DNA from: Platismatia glauca
Lineage: Eukaryota; Ascomycota; Lecanoromycetes; Lecanorales; Parmeliaceae
Length of the DNA stretch: 64,000 bases
Direction of reading: 5' to 3'
Assembly: GCA_963556305.1 (NCBI GenBank)
Contig: OY745778.1
Coordinates: forward strand, 186,001-250,000
Of this stretch, positions 20,602-31,900 are shown piece after piece. How positions within the stretch are numbered: the stretch's first letter is position 1; every line of letters starts with the position of its first letter. The position numbers and the translations under genes were made by a program. The notes under the pieces were generated by a model, which worked only from the letters and a program-made list of their open reading frames with translations, did not search any database and was not told the origin of the DNA.

Positions 20602-23600
20602 GAGCCTGAGCTGATCGCGGCCAAGGTAATGTTGGATAATAACCACGACGACAAATTACCCGCAATTGATGGTGACACTAATAGCTATATGTTCGGAACA
20701 ATCGGAAAGCACAATGTGGTCATTGCGTATTTGCCCAGTGGGACATACGGAACCAATCCCGCTACGCTGGTTGCTAGTCAAATGTCGAGGTCGTTTAAGT
20801 GGTTGCGCTTTCGCCTCCTTGTAGGCATCGGCGGTGGAGTTCCCAGACTCACAGGAGACGATCCGGCTGACATTCGGTTGGGTGACGTCGTTGTGAGCGA
20901 CCCATCTCACCATGCGGGTGGCGTAATCCAATACGACCTTGGAAAGACAAACGAGGGAGAACAGCGGCCAGAGCGCACAGGCATTCTAGATAAGCCACCT
21001 GTATCCATTCGGACCGCCGTTGCAGGTTTGAAGGCAAACCACAAGCTCAATCGCTCTCCGCTCGAAGACCACCTTGCTCGGATGATCCATCGGCATCCCG
21101 GTCTGGCACCGGAATACACATATCAAGGAGAGGACAACGACACAATCTTCGAAGCTGGCTACAAGCATGAGGGTGGAGGCAACAGCTGCGCCAAGTGTCT
21201 CACAACGAGAAGCATTTCGAGACCTCGTCGTCAACCACGCCGTCCTCACATCCACTACGGGACGATTGCGTCGGGAAACCAAGTGGTCAAAGACAGCGTC
21301 ACCAGAGATTACTGGGGTGATAAAGAGGGCGTCCTATGTTTTGAAATGAAAGCTGCTGGCCTCATGGATAATTTTCCATGCTTAGTGATACGGGGTATCT
21401 GTGATTACGCCGATTCCCACAAGAACAAGAGGTGGCAGCCCTATGCCGCAGCGATCGCTGCTGCATATGCAAAAGATCTTCTCTTGGAGATAGCTCCCGA
21501 CGCTGTGCATGCTGGTGATCCGCTATGTGGGACACACCCGGCGTCAGGTGCATAGGCCTATTCCTTCCCCAGAAGGGTCAATCTGTGCATGTTTCCGCAA
21601 GACTGGCTGGAGTCATCCAGAACTTAGAGTAAACATCCGAGCATAGAAATTCATTGACTTATTTGTACATGTCCAACTTATCACAGATACTCATCATGAG
21701 ACCGATAATGTGCACTGGATGGTGCCAAAAAATACAAACACGCTTTTCACTGGACGCGAAGACATTCTTGTAAAGCTAGGCAATAGCCTGGCCGCCCAAA
21801 CCCAGTCACTACAGATGAGCGAGCATCAAATGAGGTTCGTCATAATTGGTAATGGCGGATTCGGGAAGAGTGAGGTGTGCTTGAAGTTTGCAAATGAGCA
21901 TCGACAACAGTGAGGCACCACCAAAGCAGATATAAGCATGGATGTCGGCACTGACGCTGCTGAAACAGTTTCTGGGGAGTCTTCTGGATCGACGCCAGCA
22001 GTGAAGAAATAGCAAAGCAGTCCTTCATTGATATTGGAAAATCGTGTAGCGCAAGGGCTGAGACTTTTGAGCAAATTAAAACATGGCTCGCTAATGCACG
22101 TCACTCCTGGCTCCTTGTCCTTGACAACGCCGACAACCCCGAAATTGACTATGCAGCGTTCTTCCCGTCCGGAAACAATGGCAGCATCCTTATGACCACC
22201 CGAAATCCGCAGTGTCGCGACCATGCAACCGTCGGCTGTGAGGACTTAGATCATCTGGACCTTCAGGATGCCAAGTCGCTTCTCTTCAAAGCCGCTAGGA
22301 TATCTGAATCATCGCGCGAGAACAATCAAGAGGCGGCAGAGGAAGTTGTTCAAGTTCTCGGGTTCCATACCCTTGCTATTATTCAGGCAGGAGCGTACAT
22401 CAAGTTTCGTTTTTGCTCACTTGAAGAGTATCCTATCCACTTCAGGCAGCAAGAGGAGTCACTTCTAAAATATCATCCAAAACAAGCGCGTTCACAGTAC
22501 GGAAGTGTCTTCGCGACATTCGAGATCTCAGCTACCCAACTGAAATCATCTCCAGGGCAGAATTCTATGGATGTGCTTGATTTGCTTCAAATCTTGGGCT
22601 TCATTCACTTCCAGGATATTCCTGAACTGATGTTTCTAAGAGCGCGGAAGGAGGCAAAATATATCCGTGAAAATCTAAGCAAGGACCGGTCCGGGGATGA
22701 TATTACCAGACTTTCAGAACTACAGATCTCTCGTCTACCTCCATTCATGATGCACGAGAATGACATGGATTCAGATCTCTTGCCAACGAGATGGCGCGAA
22801 ACCTTGAATCTCCTAGAATCCTACTCACTCGTTAAAATTGTTGGAAGTGGTGAAGACCTCTCGTTCTCGATGCATCCCCTAGCTTACACATGGGCTCGCA
22901 ATCGCCTCGAACTCGCATCCCGAAAAGAAGGCTGGATAGCAGCTGGCTCTGTCATCGCTTTGTCAATGCGTGGAAATGACTACGATATGTTCCATGAAAG
23001 GCTTCGATCGCACGTCGGGGCTTATCTAGATCACCAAATTGTTGAATACACGGCCGAAATGAAAGAAATAGAGATATGCCAGACTCATTACCGAATCTGC
23101 TGGCTTACTCTTTACACCGAAATAACTTCAAAGCTTCGATTGCTTCTCGACATACTCGCGACAGTCAAGGCATGGACAGGGTCAAGAGAGTCGCCTCGGT
23201 TAGAAGTGCAAACACTCACTGCCCGCTGCCTCATCCAGGAGGGAAAACTCGACGACGCGGAAAAGCTATTTGAGCCGCTAGTGAAGACCGATCGTTCAAG
23301 TAGTACACTACAAAGCCAAGATGAACTTGCAACTTTCTACCTAGCTAGCAAGAAGTACCCAGAGGCAGTGAATCTACTCGAGAACATAGTCAAGATAAGA
23401 AAGGGAATAGAAGCGCCGGAACATCTTTCTTCTCTATCGTCACGACACAAGCTCGGACATGCATACATTGGAAACAAGCAATTCAAAAGTGCAGCCACAC
23501 TCCTTGAGCAAGTCGTCGAGATCATGAAGAAGACTCTGGCTCCTGCACATCGGGATCGTCTAGTAGCGGAATATGAGCTGGCAGTAGCATATGTAGGGAC

Positions 23601-24027
23601 CAGTCAAAATGAGAAAGCGGCGACAATCCTGCTGCGTGTACTTGAGATACTTTCTACGACTCACGAGTTCACTCATCCCTTTTGTCTAGACACGCAAGTT
23701 TGCCTTGCAGAAGCCTATTTTGGGATGAAAGGTGGTCACTATGAGAAGTCGGCAAAGCTCTTTGAGCAGGTACTCGAAATAGAGGAGAAAAAGCTCGCAC
23801 CCGAAGATCCTCGACGTTTGGAATTGCAGTACAGTCTTGCACTAGTCTGTTTTCGCATGGGAAGTGATCATTATGAAAAAGCAGCAAAAATCCTCGAAAA
23901 TGTAGTCGGTCTAAGTCAGAGTACTCCAGTGCCTGACGAATACCAGCAACTGCTTGAAGAAGTCTATGAACGCATGAAGGCCGGGCAGGATCGAAAATCC
24001 ACGCCCGCGTCCGAAGAGGCGGACTGA

Positions 24028-25979
24028 CCTTCTACTTGCAGCCATCATTCTACCGAGCTGCAGCATGTTGCACCAATGACTCAATGCGAGAAGAGGACGC
24101 TCTGCCAAAGTATTAGATTCGTCTGCTTCTAAAGAGGGAATTTTACGAATAAGTAGAATCAAAGCATCGCAGCGCACAGCTCGCCCCTTCAAGCGATGGG
24201 TTCAATCTGATCTACACCTTGTCGTTTCCCTTCACGCCTTTTGGTACATGTACGTATTGCGACAACCTTTCTATAGCGCAAAGTCTTCAAACCCCATTTC
24301 GTTTCTTGGCGTAGAGATCCGACGCACACCACCATAGATTTTCGTACTGTAGCATAACCATCTTCCCACGATTCTCAGCCAAATAGCACTGCTGCTGTCC
24401 GTAACTTCCAAATAGGTAAGTATCAAGCTATGCTGAAATCTCAGCAACTTCCACAGCTCCTCAATTGCCATCCCCCTTCCCATTGATACCCATAAACGGA
24501 CATTCAGGACGACTTTGGAGGCTCTCTCCAATACGCGTTCAAACAGCTCAATAAGACTTTCAGCATGCGGCTACAGAATATGTCTTCACGGGAGATTCTA
24601 AGGCCTTAGAACAAGATCTTCAGGCATGGTATTTAGAATAGGACTCAGTCGTCCCCTGGCTTTCCGCCGCGAGGACTCACATCGAAGCGCATTATGGAGG
24701 CAGCGAGCTCGGCGGCCAGAAGAGGCTTTGGGGGGTGGGAGGAAGCCGTGGAGGATGATGGAAAGATCGAACGAAGCCCAATAGAGAACCAACAACGGAT
24801 GGGATCACACTGAAGCCGAAACGATCATAAGCCCTCAGGCAAGGTGCAGATCACGATCAGAAGGCGATTCGAAAACTTATGTGGAGATAAGTGTGATTTG
24901 GATCAAGGGGTAGCTCGCTACTTTGTTGGACCGCGGCAGACCTCGGGTTACCCAGGCCATCATCTTGAAGTATGACGTTGTGAAATGAAACATCCACCGG
25001 GACCGACTCCACATCCTGGCGACCTGAGCATTGAGCCGGGCGTACCGTGCACTTCGACAAGAAACCCCTGAGGGTAATGCCATGCCATGCCAGGACAAGG
25101 GATCGCAAATCAGAAAATCGAAATCGACAGACCGAGTCATACGTCGCAGCAAGGATAATGTTCATAGACGTCCATCAGCCCTACCCTGCCGCAGATCAAA
25201 CATCTGAACCTTTGCGCGTACACGCGATGGCACGTCTTTCTCGCGACCCGTTATCTAATCTCACAGCCTCAACGACACTAATGCCGTCCCTCGTGGGGGC
25301 CGCCTCCCAATTTAGGTACGGGAAGCCGTGCATGATGTAATATGAAAGTCAACAGCACTTACCATCCGGGGGGCCATGTCGCACATACAACATATGAGCG
25401 GCAACAAATCAACGGCACAGATTGTACGTATGACGTACCCTGTGACAAATTCCTTCCTGGCATGTCTTACGTCGAAACGAATCTACCATCACAATCCGAC
25501 CGCGCTTACCTCTTTTGTTGCCCTCCGCGTAGATTTCTCTACGGATGGTGACTTTTTATCGATCAAGATCGTCATGGAGTGCTCGCTACATGACAAGGAG
25601 GTGAGGTCAATCGCTACGCTGGGAACAGGATTATCCGCTCGGACGTCATGCACTGTCTCACGATGTCGAAGACATTGCCGAGAGTTCGTTTTTCCACCAG
25701 GGTGGTGATGCGCTCCACTCTCGCGTGCGATCTGCCGGTTCCTATGATGCGGTACCCTGTCAATGTCTTCTCTACCTAACATCGACCAGAGTCCGCGTTG
25801 TATAAAGTGTTGCTCATATCTCCCCTAGAGTACATAATCCACCTCTCTTGCATACCCAACACTCACAGGTCCAATCCCTCACAATCCCCATCTCTCACCA
25901 ACGATCCAATCTCAACCCACATCCCTCGGGAAACACTCCCCAACAACAAACCCACAGGCCCTCCCTTTCCAACATCAAA
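24028..25979. other. Intergenic region without recognisable gene
   Basis: About 1.95 kb with only short overlapping frames on both strands. No transposon ends, no long repeats and no RNA gene could be recognised. The last 150 bases are pyrimidine-rich (about 25830-25979) and fit the leader of the secreted-protein gene that follows. Confidence 0.5.
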
Positions 25980-26424
25980 ATGCAGTTCCCATCCTTGACA
26001 TCCACCATCATGTTCGCCCTCATCGCAGGCATCCACCTCGTGTCCAGCAGCCCAGTACCACAAGCCGCAGACGTCGCCGGGGCGGTGGGAGGAATCATCG
26101 GCATCGCTGGCGCGGCGGCAGCACCAGCCGCGGGCGACTCTTCGAATTGCAATATTTTGGAATCCAGTGCGTCATTCCCTCCTACCACTCTCTCGATCCC
26201 GATCCATAGATCGCCTTCCATCACAGCAATGTATTTGATGAGCGTACTTTTGTCGGCACATCACTAATGCGTGGTTCATAGAATGTAATAGTCATCATGG
26301 CAACTATGCCGAGTACTGTGTCGAGTACTGCAGCCAGTGCGACGCGGCTAATAAGGTCGACTGCGACGCGGGCAATGCGGGGCCCGTCGATTGTGTAGGT
26401 GCTGGTGGAGCGAGGTGTTACTGA
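25980..26424 (+). CDS. Small cysteine-rich secreted protein (effector-like)
   Basis: Two exons, 25980-26166 and 26282-26424, give 109 aa. The 115-bp intron has donor GTGCGT and branch CACTAAT. Residues 1 to about 24 form a signal peptide (MQFPSLTSTIMFALIAGIHL, then SSSP). An Ala/Gly-rich segment (about 32-52) could be a propeptide or linker. The mature C-terminal half carries eight cysteines in NCN, KCN, YCV, YCS, QCD, DCD, DCV and RCY contexts, enough for four disulfides, and the protein ends in Tyr. No family is recognised. Small, secreted, cysteine-rich proteins beside transposons are often candidate effectors or antimicrobial proteins, but nothing here shows a target. A long fold-back repeat and the LTR retrotransposon follow within 1 kb. 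Confidence 0.8.
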
Positions 26425-27150
26425 GGAATTTGGTGCGTTTGGTGGACAGGGTCGGATGTCAACACGTTGTATGGTTAGTGTGAAGGTGATTTGTGTTTCT
26501 TGAGATAGAATAGGATACTTTGTTTGATCAAGTGTTGTATCTGCTCAACAGCTCATTGTGGATCTTCTCCTATTATTTTCTATGACGGAGTCGGAATCAC
26601 AATCCATCATTAAAACGGCGAAACCTGAAAGACTCCAGCTTTTCGAACAAAAAATGTGCTATGTCTTGGCTTCCCAATGAGAGTAATTCAAATGACAACT
26701 ACAGCATCACATCTATGCAATCTCAGTCCTGGACAGGAACAGTTCAAAAATAACTTTCTCACCATCATCATGAAATGGATACTGTTGCTCACCCTCCAAG
26801 TACCATACTTACTCTTGTGCAAAAGCTGAAGAGCATAATTATCCATGATCTCAAATTTACTCTGGCTTGCTATGCTCTTTGATCTTTGCACAAGAGTAGG
26901 TCTGGTACCTGGAGGGTTAGCCACAGTATCCAGTTCATGATGATGGCCAGAAAACTCTTCCTAAGTTGTTCCTGTCCAGAATTGAAACTACATAGATGTA
27001 ACACTGTAGTTGTCATTGGAGTTGCTTTCATTGGGAAGCCAAGACGGAAGACTCTCCCTTTCTTTCTAGCCTTTGCTTTGAGGCATAGGAGTCTGTTTTG
27101 GCCTTCCGCTTCTTTTGGATGTCTTGTAGAGCTGACGTGGTGAGCCAATA
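26425..27150. other. Intergenic region holding a long inverted repeat
   Basis: No gene seen. It contains the fold-back repeat at 26663-27044 described separately. The last five bases, CAATA (27146-27150), are the left target-site duplication of the LTR retrotransposon. Confidence 0.6.
26663..27044. repeat. Long imperfect inverted repeat (fold-back), arms about 175 bp
   Basis: The left arm runs from GTCTTGGCTTCCCAATGA at 26663 to about 26838. The right arm, about 26873-27044, is its reverse complement with scattered mismatches. Shared blocks include TGACAACTACAG, CTGGACAGGAACA, CATCATCATGAA, CACTCTTGTGCAAA-like sequence and AAGAGCAT. A 34-bp AT-rich spacer lies at the centre. A transcript would form a long hairpin. 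No target-site duplication or coding sequence was recognised, so it may be a decayed MITE or an inverted duplication. Confidence 0.8.
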
Positions 27151-27521
27151 TGTTAGTAGTGGAGTGTCGTTGGCCGCCACAGTAGGCGTGCGCCACGAAG
27201 CCGTGCCACGATCTAGCCGGATGAGACTTAGCGTGAGTATGGAAGCGAAGCATACCCTTCCACCGATCCGACTTTCCATGACTGCCTATTTGAGGCATGC
27301 GACCGTGGGGCCATGACGCAGCGGCAAGGGGTCGGATGACGCACGGGCATGCTTGGCGAACATATTGCTACTGGCGATGCCCCCGAGATTCTTGAGGGGA
27401 TTCTCAAGAATTAGTCTACTACTGATAGCTCTATATACGAATATATTGCTATCGCTACTGAGTTCACATTGCTACATACTACCCTAGGCGAACCTACCCC
27501 TAACTGTAGGCCAGTCTAACA
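27151..27521 (+). repeat. 5' LTR
   Basis: 371 bp, TGTTAG...CTAACA. It differs from the 3' LTR at four positions, carrying A, A, T, T where the 3' copy has G, G, C, C. A TATATA-like stretch at about 27432 could drive transcription. An internal hairpin (ATTCTTGAG/CTCAAGAAT) lies at about 27388-27411. Confidence 0.95.
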
Positions 27522-27566
27522 ATTCTAATTCTTCGTCCTATTAAGGGGTAGCGATCCGGACTCAGT
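27522..27566 (+). other. Leader with possible self-priming primer-binding site
   Basis: The 45-bp leader before gag has no TGG start typical of tRNA-primed elements. Instead CTAATTCTT at 27525-27533, three bases after the LTR, is the exact complement of AAGAATTAG at 27406-27414 within the LTR. Such complementarity underlies self-priming in the Tf1/sushi group of chromoviruses. Here it is a nine-base match only. Confidence 0.35.
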
Positions 27567-28901
27567 ATGGTGTCCCAAACCCGAGGGCAGTCGAATCGCA
27601 GCAGCGATGAGGCAAGAGCCTATACGTCCCAAACGATGTCGGTAGGTAATCCACCAAACATCGTGGACCCGATTGAATCAGGCCATGTTTCGGAACGTGA
27701 AATCGCCAATGGCAACGGTGCCACCAACCCGGACGAGATCCGCGGGTCGGACGCATCTGACAGTTCTGACGAGTCCGAGTCTGATGACTCTAATATCCGT
27801 ATGGCCCTAGACGAACAAATCGCCCAAGCCACACAGACTCGAGACCGCTTGCGAAAGCAACGTCAGCTTGAGAATATCAACCGGGAGATTGCCGCTCTGG
27901 AGCAAGGACACCGAGCAGAATCCGACGTCAAACCGAACCCACCCCTCAAAACCCATGCTACGGGATCGAAACGTCCCTCGGATGAAGTCTTGATACGTGC
28001 CTCGAAGAGACGCAACATCAAGCCCAAGGAACTTCCCGAGTATCATGGTAAATCGAGACGAGAACATCGTGAATGGGTGCGTGACGCCGATGTTGCATTC
28101 GCTCTGACACCATGGAATTTCGACGATGAGGAGGACAAGATCCTTTGGGCCATGCAGTCCCTGAAGGGTGACCCAAAGGAGCAATGGCACAATGAACGTG
28201 CCCGAGCCCCCGTCATCGCGAGCTCATGGGAGTATTTCACGAACTTCTTACTGGATAAGGTTGAGGACCCGGTGAACCGACAATTGGACATAAATCAGGA
28301 GTTTACGGATGCAAAGCAACGACCTTCCCAGTCCGTGGCTGCTTTTGACGCTTACCTCACCAGTCTCGAGGCACAGCTGCCGCCATTCACCGAGAGTCAG
28401 CGTACCTCTGCCCTCATGACCCGACTCCGACCCGAACTGCAAGAGGCGATTATCCGCATAGGAACCCTACCGGTAGACCGCAACGCCTTGCTATCGCTAG
28501 CGGCTCGTTTGGAGACAACGACCAGACAATCGCACGCACGATCATCGCAAGGTCAACGGCAGGGGGGTGCTTCCACCGGAGGTCACAAGGGAAGCAACAG
28601 ATCAAATAACAGTAAGCCTTCCCAGGAGAAACGAACAGTACAGTCCAAGAAGGACAAGAAGGAGAACTGGAAACCCGGATCCGGTTCGAAGTTTAAGTCA
28701 AAATCAAAAGACAAGGAATGGTTGAAGAATATTCAGTGCTTCAGCTGCCACAAGAAGGGCCATTGTGCTACTGATTGTCGTGCACCGAAAACTGACGGCA
28801 ACCCAAACAACGTCCCCGTCGGATCGATAGGCAACATAGGTGCCCATGCCGTCGAATTGTCAAATTCGGGAAAAAGGAAATCCTCGTCGAAGACTCCCTA
28901 G
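27567..28901 (+). CDS. gag: Retrotransposon Gag polyprotein
   Basis: 444 aa, intact from ATG 27567. An N-terminal acidic, Ser/Asp-rich region (about 55-80) is followed by a coiled-coil-like stretch rich in R, E and Q. The capsid-like core follows (about 150-320; LPEYHGKSRREHREWVRDAD, then WAMQSLKGDPKEQWH), then a basic linker. A CCHC zinc knuckle, CFSCHKKGHCATDC, sits at about 391-404. The pol frame overlaps the end of gag in the -1 frame (open from at least 28860), so pol is presumably made by -1 frameshifting. I do not see a textbook slippery heptamer. Confidence 0.92.
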   Translation: MVSQTRGQSNRSSDEARAYTSQTMSVGNPPNIVDPIESGHVSEREIANGNGATNPDEIRGSDASDSSDESESDDSNIRMALDEQIAQATQTRDRLRKQRQLENINREIAALEQGHRAESDVKPNPPLKTHATGSKRPSDEVLIRASKRRNIKPKELPEYHGKSRREHREWVRDADVAFALTPWNFDDEEDKILWAMQSLKGDPKEQWHNERARAPVIASSWEYFTNFLLDKVEDPVNRQLDINQEFTDAKQRPSQSVAAFDAYLTSLEAQLPPFTESQRTSALMTRLRPELQEAIIRIGTLPVDRNALLSLAARLETTTRQSHARSSQGQRQGGASTGGHKGSNRSNNSKPSQEKRTVQSKKDKKENWKPGSGSKFKSKSKDKEWLKNIQCFSCHKKGHCATDCRAPKTDGNPNNVPVGSIGNIGAHAVELSNSGKRKSSSKTP

Positions 28902-31900
28902 CGACGAGGGCAAAAAGAGGAGTCGTCGCGGTACGTACATCAATATACGATGGCCATATGATTACCAAGAACGCGGGATCGCCAAGGATCCCCCTTGGGA
29001 TACACTTCGACACTGGTGCGGAGGTGAACGTCATCGATCAGAGCTTCGCCTTGGCCAATGATTTGGAACCCATCGAAGCTCCTTTACCGAGTCCCCAGTG
29101 GTTAGATGGTAATACTACATACTGTTATACCGCTTTCTTTGTCAACTATGAGTTGCAGGATAGTTGGAGGTACACGAAGAAATGTTGACACGTGTTCTAC
29201 GCTATCTCGAAGCATGACAATCCCCCGATGGTGCTAGACATGCCAGCAATGACCGACGAACAAATCAAGCTCGACGTCGCTGAGCGTACCTGGCGGTTTG
29301 GGGTAGTTGCTGAAGCACTGGAGGTGCTGTCGCTGCAAGAATTTGCGGAAACCATCACCAAAGAGAGCCGTGTTTATGCCCTTCTAGTTTCAGATGTTGA
29401 TGTCAGCAAGGGCCCACGCGTCCATGCGCTCAAAACGGACGCGTCCCGTGCAGAACCCGATATCAACACCGCTCCTAAGCTTCCGGACGAATTAAAAGAA
29501 TACGAAGATGTATTCTCGACAGAAGAAGCTGGTTGCTTGCCCTCACATGAAGGCCGCGATCATGCAATTGAAACGACAGCGGAACCCCCATTTGGGCTGC
29601 TGTACAACCTATCGAATACCGAGCTAGCGGAATTGAGACGCTACCTTGACGACGCCCTGGCAAAGGAGTGGATTCAGCACTCTACGAGTCCTGCTGGAGC
29701 CCCCATCCTCTTCGTTCCTAAGAAGGACGGAGGCCTTCGCCTGTGCGTTGACTACAGGGGGTTAAATAAGGTGACGGTGAAGAATCGCCATCCCCTACCC
29801 CTGATCAGTGAGACCCTGGATCGTCTCACTGATGCCAAGGTCTTTACAAAGCTGGACCTCAAGGATGCATACCATCGCATTTGGATCCGGAAGGGTGACG
29901 AGTGGAAGACCGCGTTTCGTACACGGTATGGCCACTTTGAGTACCTAGTCATGCCTTTCGGACTCACAAATGCCCCGGCGACGTTCCAAGCATACATCAA
30001 CAAGTCGTTGACGGGGCTAATGGATAAATTCTGTGTAGTCTATCTAGATGACATCCTCATCTACTCGGATGCCCAGTCAGAACACCTAGATCACGTCAAG
30101 CAGATGCTTGAACGCCTACGACAATTCGGGCTATATGCAAGTCTCAAGAAGTGTGATTTCTTCACCACCAAAGTCGAATTCCTTGGGTTCATAGTGTCCA
30201 CCAACGGACTGGCCATGGACCAGCGTCGAGTCGCTGCCATTCAGGAATGGCCGAAGCCAAAGTCATACCATGAGGTCCAAGTCTTCTTAGGGTTTGTCAA
30301 CTTCTATTGGAGGTTCATACATCACTACTCCCAGATTGCAGGCCCCTTGACGGGTCTGCTAAAGGGTAGCCAGAGAGGAATCAAATCGGGACCGTTCGAA
30401 TGGCCTGAGGCTGTGGATCAGGCGTTCCGACGACTAACCGATGCCTTCAACAAAGCACCCCTGCTGAAGCATTTCGATCCTCAGTTATCGATTCGAATTG
30501 AAACTGATGCTTCGGAATATGCCCTTGCGGGCATCCTCTCACAGCTACAGGAGGACAATAAGCAATGGCATCCGGTCGCCTTCCACTCTTGGAAAATGAT
30601 TCCAGCGGAGCGGAATTATGAGACCCATGACCAGGAACTACTCGCCATCGTGATGGCGTTTAAACAGTGGCGACACTACCTAGAGGGAAGTTTCCACCCA
30701 GTGGAGGTGCTTACTGACCACAATAATTTGAAGTACTTCATGGGACTAGCACAACTCAATGGTAGACAGGCCCGATGGGCCATGAAGCTGTCGATGTTTG
30801 ACTTCTTCATCACGCATAGGCTGGGAAAGACAAATCCCGCTGATGCTCCATCAAGACGACCCGATTATCAGGGAGAGAACGAGTCGCTGAGTCGACTCCT
30901 CCCTACATTACAGCATAAGCTTACAATGATAGGAAGCCTTGTAAGTCCTATCCTCGCCGCCATCCAAACGGCGTATGGGCAGGGAAACCAATACCCCCCC
31001 GAAGGGTACTCTGCCGCAATCCACAGCCTTGATGCAAGTGAACACCAAGATGCTGGCGGTCGGAAAGAAGTGAATGTCCGTCGGACAACGCTTATTGGTT
31101 CGATGGCTGCAGCATGTCGCGAGACCCACCTCGACGCAGTACATCCCTCGAGGACTAGGGACCCTCAAACTGTGAGAGCAGGGAGTGACAGCAAGACGCC
31201 TACTCATCGACAATGTGACGTAGCTGAGGATCAGCTTAACCCTGTCACTGGGACTGTTGGTTGCAAACAGCTCGTCCCACGCTTGGCTGCCCAAGTAGCG
31301 GCAGCAAGCGAAACGGCATATGATCCGAGTAGCATGCCCGTATACGAGCTCATTAAGGCCCTCCAACCCGAGGATACCTTTGTCCAACAGCATAAGTCGG
31401 GTGAGCAGGGGCGAAAGGATGCCGGAGCTTGGACATGGGATAGCTAAGGACTGTTGAAATACAATGATAAGTTGTATGTCCCCAAAGAGGCTTCTGTCCG
31501 TGAAGAGCTATTGAAACGCCATCATGATGATCCCTTAGCAGGGCATTTTGGTGTCAATAAGACATCAGAACTGATGAGTCGAAAATACTACTGGAATAGT
31601 ATGAAGGCAGACGTCAAGGAGTATGTTAACACATGCGATGTCTGCCAGAGGGTGAAGGTGAAGCGACACCGCCCCTACGGTGAGCTGAATGCACTCCCTC
31701 AGCCCACTGGTCCATGGAAAGAGATCACCATGGACTTCATCACCGACCTCCCGCCGAGCAAACGAAGGGGTAACGTGTATGACACAATCCTTGTGGTAGT
31801 CGATCGGTACACCAAAGGCGTTCGATACATTCCGACTACCAAGAAGATTACCGCTCCGCAACTAGAAGAATTGCTGATGGAAGAGATCTTCCTTTGGTTT

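Larger units (their letters stand above)
20004..24027 (+). pseudogene. NLR-like PNP_UDP - NB-ARC - TPR gene interrupted by a hAT-like MITE
   Basis: The gene begins at ATG 20004 with 19 codons ending in YTIGWICAV, is split by the insertion at 20061-20593, and resumes at 20602 with EPELIAAKVMLD exactly in frame. Ignoring the insert, exons are 20004-20060 + 20602-21514 (or -21547), 21687-21909 and 21969-24027, about 1083-1094 aa. Domains: a nucleoside-phosphorylase-like fold (LLVGIGGGVPR, HYGTIASGNQV, CFEMKAAGL, VIRGICDYADSHKN); NB-ARC with FTGRED, P-loop IIGNGGFGKSEV, WLLVLDNAD and LMTTRNP; and C-terminal TPR repeats from about residue 700. The insert carries stops in the host frame (first at about 20152), so the start of the PNP domain is lost unless an internal ATG such as 20629 is used. 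The first-intron donor is uncertain. The rest of the frame is intact, which suggests a recent event. Confidence 0.85.

Noticed and set aside
27151..27521. RIP signature in the LTRs
   Set aside because: The four LTR differences are transitions, but none is in a CpA/TpG context, so the LTRs themselves do not support RIP.
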